Of a stretch of DNA of 64,000 bases, positions 43,871 to 52,780 are shown piece by piece. The stretch's first letter is position 1. Each line of letters begins with the position of its first letter. The translations under genes were made by a program, and so were the position numbers. This DNA comes from Chloroflexota bacterium (GTDB lineage Bacteria > Chloroflexota > Anaerolineae > Aggregatilineales > J027), in NCBI GenBank assembly GCA_016234595.1, contig JACRBG010000051.1:1-64000 (forward strand), given 5' to 3'. The notes under the pieces were generated by a model. That model worked only from the letters and a program-made list of their open reading frames with translations, had not been told where the DNA came from and did no database searches.

Positions 43871-44890
43871 ATGCAGCCCTGTGGATTACTGTTTATCTTC
43901 TCCGGCCCAGCGGGTGTTGGGAAAAACACAATTATGCGTGGTGTCCTAAAGGCGATGCCGCAACTCAAGCAATTACCCACTGCCACAACGCGACCCCCAC
44001 GTGCTGATGAACAAGAAGGTCGTGAACACGAATTTCTATCGGAAGCCGACTTTCGCCGCCGCATTCTCGAAAAAGCGTTGATTGAATGGCAGATTATCCA
44101 TGATGCCAGTGTCTATGGCGTTCCCCGGGCCACCATCCAAGACGCCATCCGTAACGGGCAAGCCTTAATGGCCGATGTGGATGTGCTTGGAGCAATGCAA
44201 TTAAAACAGGAGTTCGGGGATCGGGTGGTGTTGATTTTTGTGGAATCCCCCGATAAAAACGTGCTGGCTAGTCGGATGCGGAAACGTTCTGAGGTCTCTG
44301 ATGAGGAACTCAATACGCGATTGCGCCGAGTTGAGTTTGAACATGAGTTTGCTGACGATTATGATTATGTGATTGTGAACCATGAGGGCCAGCTAGAAGC
44401 CAGTATCCAAGAGGTTGTTGAGATTGTCACGGCGTCATGCGAAAAAACCGCCCAAATTCCCTCGCTCAGTAATGCCGTTTTTGGTTGGAACCCAGCCCTA
44501 ATTCAGCAATATGCTACTGGCGTCATTGTGCAAAACGGGTGCTTGTTGCAAAAACATGGCGAATATCCCAAAGTCAAAGTCCCCGCTGAGCAACTCCCTT
44601 TTGAAGCCATTCAAGCCTATATGCAAGCCGAGTTGGGTGTAGAGATCGTGCCAACCCGACCGGATTCACCGACGCGCAAGGTGGAGATTGGTTTTGAGCC
44701 AGCCCAAGTGATTCGGGTTATTCGTAAGGCCACCGCCATCGAGAAAAACTTCATCTACATTCTGCATCTAGCCACCGAAATGCGAGAATTACCGGCGGGG
44801 TGGACCTTCATCCCAATGGCAAATCTGCATTTAGATGGGCATATCGCTGAGATTTTGATGCAGACGGAAGGCTTGTTGCAGATTAATTAA
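43871..44890 (+). CDS. gmk: Guanylate kinase with C-terminal Nudix-like domain
   Basis: 339 residues from ATG 43871 (an in-frame TTG at 43847 is less likely). Residues 1-190 are guanylate kinase: P-loop GPAGVGKNT (12-20), TTRPPRADEQEGREHEF, and the lid region LASRMRKRSEVSDEELNTRL. Guanylate kinases convert GMP to GDP and are normally about 200 residues. The extra 145 residues (about 200-339) resemble a degenerate Nudix fold, with LPFEAIQAYMQAELGVEI at the place of the Nudix box but without the REUxEE catalytic set. The fusion suggests nucleotide sensing or an unusual substrate. The 3' end overlaps the convergent gene by 4 bases. Confidence 0.85.
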   Translation: MQPCGLLFIFSGPAGVGKNTIMRGVLKAMPQLKQLPTATTRPPRADEQEGREHEFLSEADFRRRILEKALIEWQIIHDASVYGVPRATIQDAIRNGQALMADVDVLGAMQLKQEFGDRVVLIFVESPDKNVLASRMRKRSEVSDEELNTRLRRVEFEHEFADDYDYVIVNHEGQLEASIQEVVEIVTASCEKTAQIPSLSNAVFGWNPALIQQYATGVIVQNGCLLQKHGEYPKVKVPAEQLPFEAIQAYMQAELGVEIVPTRPDSPTRKVEIGFEPAQVIRVIRKATAIEKNFIYILHLATEMRELPAGWTFIPMANLHLDGHIAEILMQTEGLLQIN

Positions 44891-45711
44891 AGCCAACGGG
44901 CAATGATTTCGCCCAGCAGACCCGTCTGCCGCAAAGCATTGAGGGCTTGGGTCAATTCCAGATAAAGCCGCCAATCACTACGTCGTACTGCCATTACATA
45001 GGGGTCAGAAATCAAGGGCATAGCACTGACCACCAATTCAGAGTGGTCTTTTATAAACAAATGGGCGCTGATGGCATCCACTAAAGCCACGTCCGCTTGA
45101 CCCTCTATAATGGCTTGCATCGCTTCCTCAGACCCAATAAGCCGTTGCAATTCAAAAGGCGGCTTATCTAATTTACCAAGCCAGCGACGGGCCTGACTAT
45201 CTCCCTCTGTGCCTATTTCAACCGCCAATGTTTGACCTGTCAGCTCGTCAAAATCTTTGGGTAGGGGGGCATCGGCTCGGCTGACAAAGACCTGACCCGC
45301 ATCAAAATAGGGTTTAGTATAAAGAACATTCCCTTGGCGGCGCGGTTCAGGATGCAGGGCCGAAATCAGAACATCTACAAAACCAAGTGCCAGCGTGTCA
45401 TAAAGCCCGTCGTAGCCCAATACCACAAAACGGACATGGGCGATCCCCATTTTTTCAGCAAGAGCCTGCGCCAAATCCGCATCTAAGCCCTCAACATGAT
45501 CTTCGCCAAAACTGCCAAAAGGTGGAAAACTGGGGTCAATCCCAACCACCAACGTGTCATCGCGGTGCATCCGTTCCCATGTCGCATCAGTTGGGCCATT
45601 GCCGCCCCGTACCAACGCCCATGCGCTACTTGTAACAACTAAAAATGTGAGGAGCAGCACGCCGCTTGTCAGGGCTTTTTGGGTCGAAAGCCATTGAATT
45701 TTGCGACTCAT
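44887..45711 (-). CDS. Family 3 extracellular solute-binding protein
   Basis: 274 residues from ATG 45711, which forms an ATGA overlap with the upstream gene. Signal peptide/anchor at residues 5-35, then the family-3 periplasmic-binding pattern: LVVGIDPSFPPFGSF, GLDADLAQALAEKMG, DVLISALHPEPRR, FDELTGQTLAVEIGTEGD, DVALVDAISA. Such proteins bind amino acids or small organic acids. No permease is nearby, so it may serve as a receptor rather than an importer component. Last gene of the six-gene operon. Confidence 0.85.
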   Translation of the reverse strand: MSRKIQWLSTQKALTSGVLLLTFLVVTSSAWALVRGGNGPTDATWERMHRDDTLVVGIDPSFPPFGSFGEDHVEGLDADLAQALAEKMGIAHVRFVVLGYDGLYDTLALGFVDVLISALHPEPRRQGNVLYTKPYFDAGQVFVSRADAPLPKDFDELTGQTLAVEIGTEGDSQARRWLGKLDKPPFELQRLIGSEEAMQAIIEGQADVALVDAISAHLFIKDHSELVVSAMPLISDPYVMAVRRSDWRLYLELTQALNALRQTGLLGEIIARWL

Positions 45712-46871
45712 TGGGGTTGCTCCCATCCACGAGCATAGGCTTGCACCGCATTGTAAATGGGCTTGGGTTCAAAATCAGATGAGATTAAAGTGAAATAATC
45801 GGGGTAGCGATTGGTGGGGGTGGGGAAACGAAACACCCACAGGCAAAGGCTTTTCAGCCATGGATATTGCTTAGTCATCTCAAACATATCGAGGGTGTAA
45901 TTAATTCGCAGCGCTGGACGAATGCCGTTAATCCAACGGGGATGGTCGTTCCAGCCCGTTTCGGTGATGTAGACGGGTTTATCCGCATCACCATATTTGA
46001 CCATTACCTCGTGCAGCAACTCAATGCGCCGGAAGTTTAAAATATTGGGGGCAGGGTCAGCTTGGGGCGGCGAAGTGAAGCCATAGGTATGCACAGCAAG
46101 GGCGTCAAAATAATCCCCGGCGCCCGCTTCATACATGCGCGTCAAAAAATCGAGATCATCCCACCCGCCATTCATGCCACCGGGGGGTGCAAGGGTTGGG
46201 GCCAATGCGCCATTTAAAATCATAATATCGGGGTTAGCGGCATGAGCGGCTTCATAGGCCATTTTTAATAGGCGGGTATAGCCTTCGGGGTCGGGTGGGC
46301 GTTCACCCCATTCAAAATTGAGATTAGGTTCATTCCAAATCACAATCTGATCAACTCGACCTTTATATCGTGCCGCAAATTCGCCGATATATTGGGCAAA
46401 ACTAGGAAATTCACTTTCCGGCAAATAATTGAGGGTGGATTGGGTATCGGTCGGGCGTGCCCACCCCGGTACAAAACCAATGCGAGCAATGACCTTGAGA
46501 CCTTGATTTTCAGCATATTCAATAATGCGATCAGGGTGATACCAATCATAATGACCACGTTCGCGTTCGACATAGGCCCATGGCAAAAATTCGACAATCG
46601 AACTGGCTCCCATTTCGCGCACCATTTGTAGAGTCTGCAAAATCTTGCTGTCTTCAACTTCATCGGTTAGGCGAGTATGCACACACACCCGAGGGTCGGT
46701 GGTTTCAACCTGCTGAGGAGCACCCAAATGAAAGGTGGGGGCAGGTTTTTTTGACGCTGGATCAAGGGGGTAATAGCGTGGGCCAGCCCAGGCATAAACC
46801 AAAAGGAACAGAACACCACAACGCAGTGCCCATGTTCCATAATTTAAGGCTCGGCGATTAATGCAAGGCAT
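45708..46871 (-). CDS. Membrane-anchored glycoside hydrolase, clan GH-A
   Basis: 387 residues. An N-terminal hydrophobic helix (about 13-30) can act as signal or anchor. The TIM-barrel glycosidase signature is complete: acid/base Glu181 in IVIWNEPN and nucleophile Glu304 in VYITETGW. The pattern resembles GH5/GH39-like beta-glycosidases; substrate unknown. It is translationally coupled to the solute-binding protein, suggesting polysaccharide- or oligosaccharide-related work on the outer face. Confidence 0.8.
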   Translation of the reverse strand: MPCINRRALNYGTWALRCGVLFLLVYAWAGPRYYPLDPASKKPAPTFHLGAPQQVETTDPRVCVHTRLTDEVEDSKILQTLQMVREMGASSIVEFLPWAYVERERGHYDWYHPDRIIEYAENQGLKVIARIGFVPGWARPTDTQSTLNYLPESEFPSFAQYIGEFAARYKGRVDQIVIWNEPNLNFEWGERPPDPEGYTRLLKMAYEAAHAANPDIMILNGALAPTLAPPGGMNGGWDDLDFLTRMYEAGAGDYFDALAVHTYGFTSPPQADPAPNILNFRRIELLHEVMVKYGDADKPVYITETGWNDHPRWINGIRPALRINYTLDMFEMTKQYPWLKSLCLWVFRFPTPTNRYPDYFTLISSDFEPKPIYNAVQAYARGWEQPQ

Positions 46872-46889
46872 TCAGTAGGCAGGTGGCTA

Positions 46890-47111
46890 CTATTTTTTGC
46901 TGGGGCCAGTACCAAGTTCAGTGACTTGACGCACAATACCCAAAATTGCCAAGCCCAATTTCACAAAATCGCTGGAGCTGATGCCTTTGTCGTTGCCATT
47001 TTCGTCAGCCGCTTTAGCATAAAAATAGGCTGCCAGAAAACCAATGACCAAACCAGCGATACTGCCCCGAACGTACAAATCGGTATAGGATTTATTGTTG
47101 TTCTTGCTCAT
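46890..47111 (-). CDS. Small single-TM membrane protein
   Basis: 73 residues with one hydrophobic segment (about 17-33, IAGLVIGFLAAYFYAKA) and a second weakly hydrophobic helix near 50-62. Not recognised. It lies within the NACHT-HEAT operon, 26 bases after the two-TM protein gene and 18 bases before the glycosidase. GGGGAAAA precedes the ATG. Confidence 0.65.
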   Translation of the reverse strand: MSKNNNKSYTDLYVRGSIAGLVIGFLAAYFYAKAADENGNDKGISSSDFVKLGLAILGIVRQVTELGTGPSKK

Positions 47112-47137
47112 TCTTTTCCCCGTTAGATGCTACAACT

Positions 47138-47617
47138 CTATGGTTGCCCTGCTTGTGGAGGCGAGGTTGGTGGTCGTTCCTCCGGCGGCTTTTTCGATAG
47201 CCCCAACAAATGACCGATGAAATATTCCCAACGAGCTAATCGTACATTAACGGCCAGCATGGGTTGGTTAATTTTATCAGCCGCTCGAATCGTAATACTG
47301 CTGGTACGTTGAACCAAACGTCGTACCGATTGCAGCGGCCCATAGATTTTAGCTGGAATTTTGGCCGAACCATAGGCCAACATAATAAATAGCACATCCA
47401 ACACCAGAAATACAAGAACGAGGGGCACCAGTATACATATCACCAGCAAGACACTGCTGACCGTCGCTATTTGCCCCTTACTAATGGTATCTGTCGCAAC
47501 CAGAATGAGAGGTAGAACAAACAATAAAAAGATCATCCCCAAGGCGCTCAAGGCGATGGGGAGAACAATTTTGCGCCGGAAATCACGGCGGTGTTTTACA
47601 ATCGGGTCAAGCGACAT
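47138..47617 (-). CDS. Two-TM membrane protein of unknown function
   Basis: 159 residues with two strong hydrophobic segments (about 18-41 and 48-77), then a soluble C-terminal half predicted to be amphipathic helices, and a Pro-rich end. Not recognised. It follows the NACHT-HEAT gene after 20 bases and may be its membrane partner; this is inference from position only. Confidence 0.65.
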   Translation of the reverse strand: MSLDPIVKHRRDFRRKIVLPIALSALGMIFLLFVLPLILVATDTISKGQIATVSSVLLVICILVPLVLVFLVLDVLFIMLAYGSAKIPAKIYGPLQSVRRLVQRTSSITIRAADKINQPMLAVNVRLARWEYFIGHLLGLSKKPPEERPPTSPPQAGQP

Positions 47618-47637
47618 CCAGCATCCTTACTGTTGAT

Positions 47638-50265
47638 TTAGGTCAAACCCGGCAAAGATGCCGACGCACGCATCTGCACAGTGCTGAGAGCCTCATATGC
47701 TGCCATTCGCACTTTTTCATCCTTGTCCATCAAAGCCAAATATAAGGGTTTGATTCCGGTTGGCCCTCCCACTTGGCCCAATGTATAGGCAGCACGTTTG
47801 CGGCGTGGGGGTTGGGCTTCTTGGAGAGCCCGCACAACTAATTGACGGGCCTTATCGCCTTCGGGGACACCTTCGCCTAACTCCGCCGCATAGGTTGCCA
47901 GCCACGAAAGCTGTTCGATACGCGGGAATGAGCGTGGGCCAGTTCGTTCAGGTGCCCGCGCCATTGCAAAAGCACGTTCAGCCGCCGAGCGCACATACCA
48001 TTGCCCGTCTTCCAGCATCGCTTTATAAAGACCAACCAATGCCCATGTCGTGGGGATACGTGCCAAGCCAAAAGCGGATGCCCGTCGCACCATCATATCT
48101 TCATGGTCAATGCCGTCGCGTAAAACATCATATCCATGACCGGGAATAGCGGCCAATGCTTCGGCAACAGCTTGACGGAGAGGCTCTTCGCCTTGTAACA
48201 AGCCTTCTACCATGTATTCCAAGGCCGTCTCGGTAGCAATCGCGCCTAAGGCCAACCCCGCTGCTAACTGGACATCCGTATCATCATCCACCAGCATGGG
48301 GCGTAAATCTTTGAGTGCATCCGTATCGCCAAACGCACCCATCCCAATGCAGGCCAGCTTACGAATCACCGGGTCTGCATTACGAATCGCCTGTCGCAGA
48401 ATGAATAGGATGTTTTTATCGCGGGAGGCAATCAATGCAGCAAGTGCCCGTTCACGGATGGTCGGATATTGACTGGTAGCCAATAAAGCTGCTCCCAATC
48501 GTTTCAATATCTCCGCCCGCCAACTGGCTGAGGGGGACGCATCAGACAGCCAGCGCACTACCGCAAATAAGTTCGAGAATAATAGGTCAGGTGGAGTCGA
48601 AAGTTTTTGATAAACGGCGGTAGTCAAATCAAGTTCAGCAGCAGCAAATCCAACCGAGTGCTGCCAATTGGGGAGAGCTGCCACTTCAGCCAACCGCTGA
48701 CGCATATCTTGAATCAGCCGTTCGCCACCCAGATAACCCATGATTAAAGGATGCCGGAAACCATAGGCATTGCCAGCCCGTTTGACCATCAAGTCGCTCC
48801 CGATAAGGCCCTTAACAAATTGGTCTATATTGGTAATCGGCTTATCTTGGGCATCCATCAAGTGGGTACTGGCGATTGAGGTAATCTGCTCCTCATTCAA
48901 CTGCATCCCCTTATCCTGCATGACCATCGCTAGTTCGCGTAGAATCAATGCAGTTTGGGCCACATTGGCAGGAAGGTAATTACGGATATAACGCTCGAAC
49001 CACCCACGACGGCCTAATTCTTGTTCCTCACCCGCCAGCGCCGCATAGGTCTTGAGGGTGATTTCTAAGGGCGTCCGGTTGCGATTGTCGGCCAACAAAC
49101 GGGTTCGGGTTTTATCATCAATACGAGTAATCTCGGCCTTTTTCTTGTTACGGCTTTCGCGTCCGCCTGCCAGCCCCGGCCAGATTTGTATCCAACGTTG
49201 AATCGAATTTTCAACATCACGCGGCGACCACGGCTTGATAAAGGTCGGGGTAAACCCAAGCTGCAACAAAGCATCGTAGCCCGTCGCGGGGCCAGTAATG
49301 ATAATCCGGTTATGCCCATACATTTCCATAAAGTTCCGCAGCCACATATAGGCCTTGGATAGGTCACCGGGGAACAAATCATCAAAGCCGTCAATCAACA
49401 CTAAGCAATTGCCTTGCCCAAGTTGTTGATAGACCACAGGTGGTACAGCTTGCCCGGTGACCAATGTCATATATTGCTGCAAAGCATGAATGATTGGCTC
49501 AGCAGGGTCAACCTCAATACCATACAAATTCAAATCGAGATCAATATCCCCAATGTGGAAAAACACGGGGAAGAATTTTTTCGGGTCGGCTTTAGGAGGA
49601 TTTAAAACATCTGTGCCGCCTTCATCGTGTTTCTTTACAACCCGCAGTTGTTCAATCGCCCGAGTTTGGGCTTCTTGAAATTCTTTAAGGCGGCGTTCCC
49701 GTTCTGCATCGGACAGCCCTTTAAATTGAGCCTCCATCGCTTCATCTAGAAGGTCTTGGTCAGATTGAAATTCTACAGCCCCAAGCGCCATCAGGCCCAA
49801 AGTGGTGAGAGCCGTGCTTTTGCCACTGCCGGGAATGCCCAATATTGCCACATAAGGGTCGCCCACCACTAAATCAACTAACGGTATCGTTTCTAAATTA
49901 AACGAGGCATACAGTTCAGGAAAGTCGTGGGTGCGGGGAATCACCCGGGTTGGCCCGCCGACAAGCGCATCATCCTCTTCCTCTAACAACACAGCATGAT
50001 TCGACTCCGCCACAATCAGCGGCTCAATCAGCACCTCGGATAGATTAATCTGACTCCCTAGCACATGGTATTGCTGTAAATAGGCCGTCAAATCCGTGAT
50101 ATAACGCGCATCAGCGGTACGTTTTAGAAATTCTTTGCCACGCTCGGCTTGGCCTTCGGCACTTGCTTGGATATTGGCAATGTGCGCACGATAGCGCCAT
50201 AAGCCAAGCGACAGGCCTGAAGCAGAAACAAAACCAAGCCCGAATGAAATTGGGTCAAAATCCAT
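47638..50265 (-). CDS. Membrane-anchored NACHT-type NTPase with C-terminal HEAT repeats
   Basis: 875 residues. An N-terminal hydrophobic segment (about 5-22) is followed by a linker, then a NACHT/STAND NTPase: Walker A GIPGSGKST (143-151), Walker B LVLIDGFDDLF (288-298), a sensor-type RIIITGP (320-326), and a helical domain to about 520. From about 580 to 865 lie HEAT-like repeats (e.g. VIRKLACIGMGAFGD, VQLAAGLALGAIA, KVRMAAYEALSTV). Ligand-triggered assembly is typical of STAND proteins, with HEAT repeats as sensor. No effector domain (nuclease, protease) is visible. First large gene of an operon with membrane proteins, glycosidase and binding protein. Confidence 0.85.
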   Translation of the reverse strand: MDFDPISFGLGFVSASGLSLGLWRYRAHIANIQASAEGQAERGKEFLKRTADARYITDLTAYLQQYHVLGSQINLSEVLIEPLIVAESNHAVLLEEEDDALVGGPTRVIPRTHDFPELYASFNLETIPLVDLVVGDPYVAILGIPGSGKSTALTTLGLMALGAVEFQSDQDLLDEAMEAQFKGLSDAERERRLKEFQEAQTRAIEQLRVVKKHDEGGTDVLNPPKADPKKFFPVFFHIGDIDLDLNLYGIEVDPAEPIIHALQQYMTLVTGQAVPPVVYQQLGQGNCLVLIDGFDDLFPGDLSKAYMWLRNFMEMYGHNRIIITGPATGYDALLQLGFTPTFIKPWSPRDVENSIQRWIQIWPGLAGGRESRNKKKAEITRIDDKTRTRLLADNRNRTPLEITLKTYAALAGEEQELGRRGWFERYIRNYLPANVAQTALILRELAMVMQDKGMQLNEEQITSIASTHLMDAQDKPITNIDQFVKGLIGSDLMVKRAGNAYGFRHPLIMGYLGGERLIQDMRQRLAEVAALPNWQHSVGFAAAELDLTTAVYQKLSTPPDLLFSNLFAVVRWLSDASPSASWRAEILKRLGAALLATSQYPTIRERALAALIASRDKNILFILRQAIRNADPVIRKLACIGMGAFGDTDALKDLRPMLVDDDTDVQLAAGLALGAIATETALEYMVEGLLQGEEPLRQAVAEALAAIPGHGYDVLRDGIDHEDMMVRRASAFGLARIPTTWALVGLYKAMLEDGQWYVRSAAERAFAMARAPERTGPRSFPRIEQLSWLATYAAELGEGVPEGDKARQLVVRALQEAQPPRRKRAAYTLGQVGGPTGIKPLYLALMDKDEKVRMAAYEALSTVQMRASASLPGLT

Positions 50266-50290
50266 CGGATTCCCCTTTCACGATGATACT

Positions 50291-50995
50291 TTAGCGGCTG
50301 ACTAAAATACGCCCACATCCTTCACAATAAACGAGTTCATCATTCTCGTGAACATGTTGGGCATGTGCCCATGTCTGTTCAATGCCACAGGCATTACATT
50401 GACTATTTTGCATCAAAGCTACGGCTTGCCCATGTTTTTTCTTGCGCAACACCTGATATTGTTTGTATATCGTTTCGGGAACTTCTTCGAGAATGGTCTT
50501 GCGCTTGCGGAGGTTGTTTTTGACTTGGGTATTCAACTGATCCTGTTCAATAATCAGTTCAGCGTGATTTTTGTCCCGTTGAGAAATCGCCGCTGTCAAT
50601 ACTTCTTGGTGGGTGCGATGGGTGGCTCGTAAATTCTCCAAATCGGCCATCAATTCTTGGATATGGCTTTCTATATCCGTTGCGCGGTTCCGCAGGGAGT
50701 TCACCTCATCCTGCCGTTCCTGCAATTCTTTGGGGTTACGGATAGACCCACCATATAAAAGTTCATCTACTTCCGCAATTTTAAGTTGTAAACGCTTTAA
50801 ATCTTCCTCAAGATTTTTTATAGTAGTTTGACATTGTTGCACAGCCGCCTCACTAATTTCATGGGCCGCTTGCGCTGATTTTAGGTCTTCATCGCCCGTC
50901 AATGCGGCTTCAATCGCAGCAAGTCGAGTACGGGCATGGTCTACTGCAAGCTCATAAGTTTGCAGGGTATACAAGGCATTGGGTATGTTTGGCAT
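50291..50995 (-). CDS. Coiled-coil protein with C-terminal zinc ribbon
   Basis: 234 residues from ATG 50995 (another in-frame ATG lies at 51016, but the likely transcription start near 51024 would leave almost no leader). Residues 10-175 form a long coiled coil; the C-terminus has the C4 zinc ribbon CNACG...YCEGCGR. This matches the DUF164/CT398-type family of putative nucleic-acid-binding scaffold proteins. It starts the operon that includes the NACHT-HEAT gene 25 bases downstream. Confidence 0.75.
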   Translation of the reverse strand: MPNIPNALYTLQTYELAVDHARTRLAAIEAALTGDEDLKSAQAAHEISEAAVQQCQTTIKNLEEDLKRLQLKIAEVDELLYGGSIRNPKELQERQDEVNSLRNRATDIESHIQELMADLENLRATHRTHQEVLTAAISQRDKNHAELIIEQDQLNTQVKNNLRKRKTILEEVPETIYKQYQVLRKKKHGQAVALMQNSQCNACGIEQTWAHAQHVHENDELVYCEGCGRILVSR

Positions 50996-51009
50996 CTTTA
51001 TGTCCAAAG

Positions 51010-51059
51010 TTCGCATTTTGAATGGGCTTGATTATACTACAGGTGGATTCTGCGACCAA
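51010..51059. promoter_or_regulatory. Divergent promoter region with overlapping -10 boxes
   Basis: TATAAT (- strand, 51031-51036) and TATACT (+ strand, 51033-51038) overlap between the divergent zinc-ribbon operon and the glycan operon. The + strand -35 candidate TTCGCA (51010-51015) is at 17 bases; the - strand -35 (TTGGTC, 51053-51058) is weak. Confidence 0.4.
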
Positions 51060-51094
51060 AAGCACACGGCACAGAAGAAAAGGGTTAGAAACAA

Positions 51095-52762
51095 ATGCAG
51101 CCGTTCAGGAAAGATGATATTTCGCGCCATGAATGGCGATGGGTAGCCATTATAGCGGGTTTGCTGGTCACGCTGACCTTACTACCTTATGCGTGGGCTT
51201 CCATTGTATCGGATAACAAATGGCAATTTCTGGGTATTCTTACCAATCCACTCGACGGGGCGACCTATTTTTCCAAAATCCGTCAGGGGTTAAATGGCTA
51301 TTGGTTATTTGAATTGATGCACACCCCTGAAGTCCATGATCGCGCCGGATTGTTTACCTTTTATTTATTGTTAGGCCAGATCGCCCGTATTGTTGGGCTT
51401 TCGGTCGTAGTGGTTTTTCATCTTGCCAGAGTCGCCACCTCCATTTTTATGTTCAGCGCCCTCTATCAACTGGGGGCTGTTATATGGAAACGCCTGCGCC
51501 CTCGCCGCCTATTTTTTACCCTATTAGCGGTTGGTTCAGGGTTGGGCTGGATTGTGCTTTTTATTGACCCTAAAGCCTTATCGCCCGATTTGAATGTGCC
51601 TGAAGCCTTTCCGTTTTATGCCGCACTCGTTAATCCACATTTCCCCCTTTCAATCGGGCTTTTAGCTCTATTGGCGGGAATTTTCCTGCAAGTTTTCCGA
51701 CCCGGCTACAATGAAGCCCCCAGTGTCGAAAATGGTGGTCTAGCTGCGATCGTCTATTCGGTGATTCTTGCCATCGTGCAGCCACCAGCACTGGTTAGTT
51801 TTGGTGGGGCCCTAGTGCTGCTCATTCTCATAACGGCTTATAAACGACGTGATATTCCATGGCATGAAGTCCGCTGGAGTTCAATGGTGTTACTTCCAGC
51901 CTTCCCATTTGCACTCTATTACTTGCTGGTCTTTGATTTTAACGAGACGATGGGTAAGTTTAACGAGCAAAACATTACCCGTTCCCCTAATATATTATTG
52001 ACGCTCGTAGCATTTGGTTTGTTATTGCTCGTAGCAACCCCCGGCATTATTCGTGCGGTTCGGTTATTTGAGCGCGATGGCGACCAATTGATGTTATTGT
52101 GGCTCACTGTCAATATCATCGTCGTGTATGTGCCCTTTAATTTGCAACGTCGGCTTTTTATTGGCCTCATTATTCCATTAGTCTATTTTTGCGTCCGCGC
52201 TATCGAAGATTATTGGTTGACCCATATTCCAATAAAACGCCAACGCATGGCAATTATTTTGTTAATAGTCTTTATCGTACCTACTAATCTAATTGTCTTG
52301 CTTATCCCGTTGTATGGGGCTGTGGGTAATCGTGAAGCAGGAGCTGATACAGGTATTCTTATCGAGAAAAACTATGTGGATGTTTTTGATTGGTTGGAAA
52401 TCAACGCTAGAGAAGACGAGGTTGTCTTAAGTAGTCCTGTCATTGGGGGATGGATTCCAGCCCAAGCTAGTGTCCGTGTGGTCTATGGTCATCCATATGA
52501 GACAGTCCCTGCCAAATTGCGCGAACGCCAAGTCAAAGATTTTTTTGAAGGTAAAGATTGTGACACTTTATTCTCCGACAAAGTAGATTTTGCCGTTCAT
52601 TATGTCATCTGGGGGCCGCGTGAAGAGAAGATGGGTATTGATAAGAAGACCAATACTGTCCGCCCCGGGGTGGAAGAATGTCGCCAAAAAGTCGCCGACC
52701 TCGCCACCCTAACCGAGCAATTTGGTAATGTGACGTTATATGTTTTGCGCGAACCTCGTTAG
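51095..52762 (+). CDS. Polytopic membrane protein, GT-C-glycosyltransferase-like (copy A1)
   Basis: 555 residues with about 11 TM segments and a soluble C-terminal domain of about 120 residues. It starts ISRHEWRWV, then a short outer loop with DGATYFSKIRQGLNGYW and the PEVHD motif, a layout like GT-C polyprenol-dependent glycosyltransferases. It is clearly homologous to the gene at 54813. First gene of a seven-gene + strand run with YfhO-like, WbaP-like and O-antigen-ligase genes, suggesting a role in building or modifying a surface glycan. Enzymatic function is inferred. Confidence 0.7.
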   Translation: MQPFRKDDISRHEWRWVAIIAGLLVTLTLLPYAWASIVSDNKWQFLGILTNPLDGATYFSKIRQGLNGYWLFELMHTPEVHDRAGLFTFYLLLGQIARIVGLSVVVVFHLARVATSIFMFSALYQLGAVIWKRLRPRRLFFTLLAVGSGLGWIVLFIDPKALSPDLNVPEAFPFYAALVNPHFPLSIGLLALLAGIFLQVFRPGYNEAPSVENGGLAAIVYSVILAIVQPPALVSFGGALVLLILITAYKRRDIPWHEVRWSSMVLLPAFPFALYYLLVFDFNETMGKFNEQNITRSPNILLTLVAFGLLLLVATPGIIRAVRLFERDGDQLMLLWLTVNIIVVYVPFNLQRRLFIGLIIPLVYFCVRAIEDYWLTHIPIKRQRMAIILLIVFIVPTNLIVLLIPLYGAVGNREAGADTGILIEKNYVDVFDWLEINAREDEVVLSSPVIGGWIPAQASVRVVYGHPYETVPAKLRERQVKDFFEGKDCDTLFSDKVDFAVHYVIWGPREEKMGIDKKTNTVRPGVEECRQKVADLATLTEQFGNVTLYVLREPR

Positions 52763-52780
52763 GAAGTCCAGTAGTTTGCT

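Noticed and set aside
47638-50265. NACHT gene as an Avs-type anti-phage defence gene
   Set aside because: No effector domain, no defence or mobile genes beside it; its neighbours are envelope-related. Not claimed as defence.
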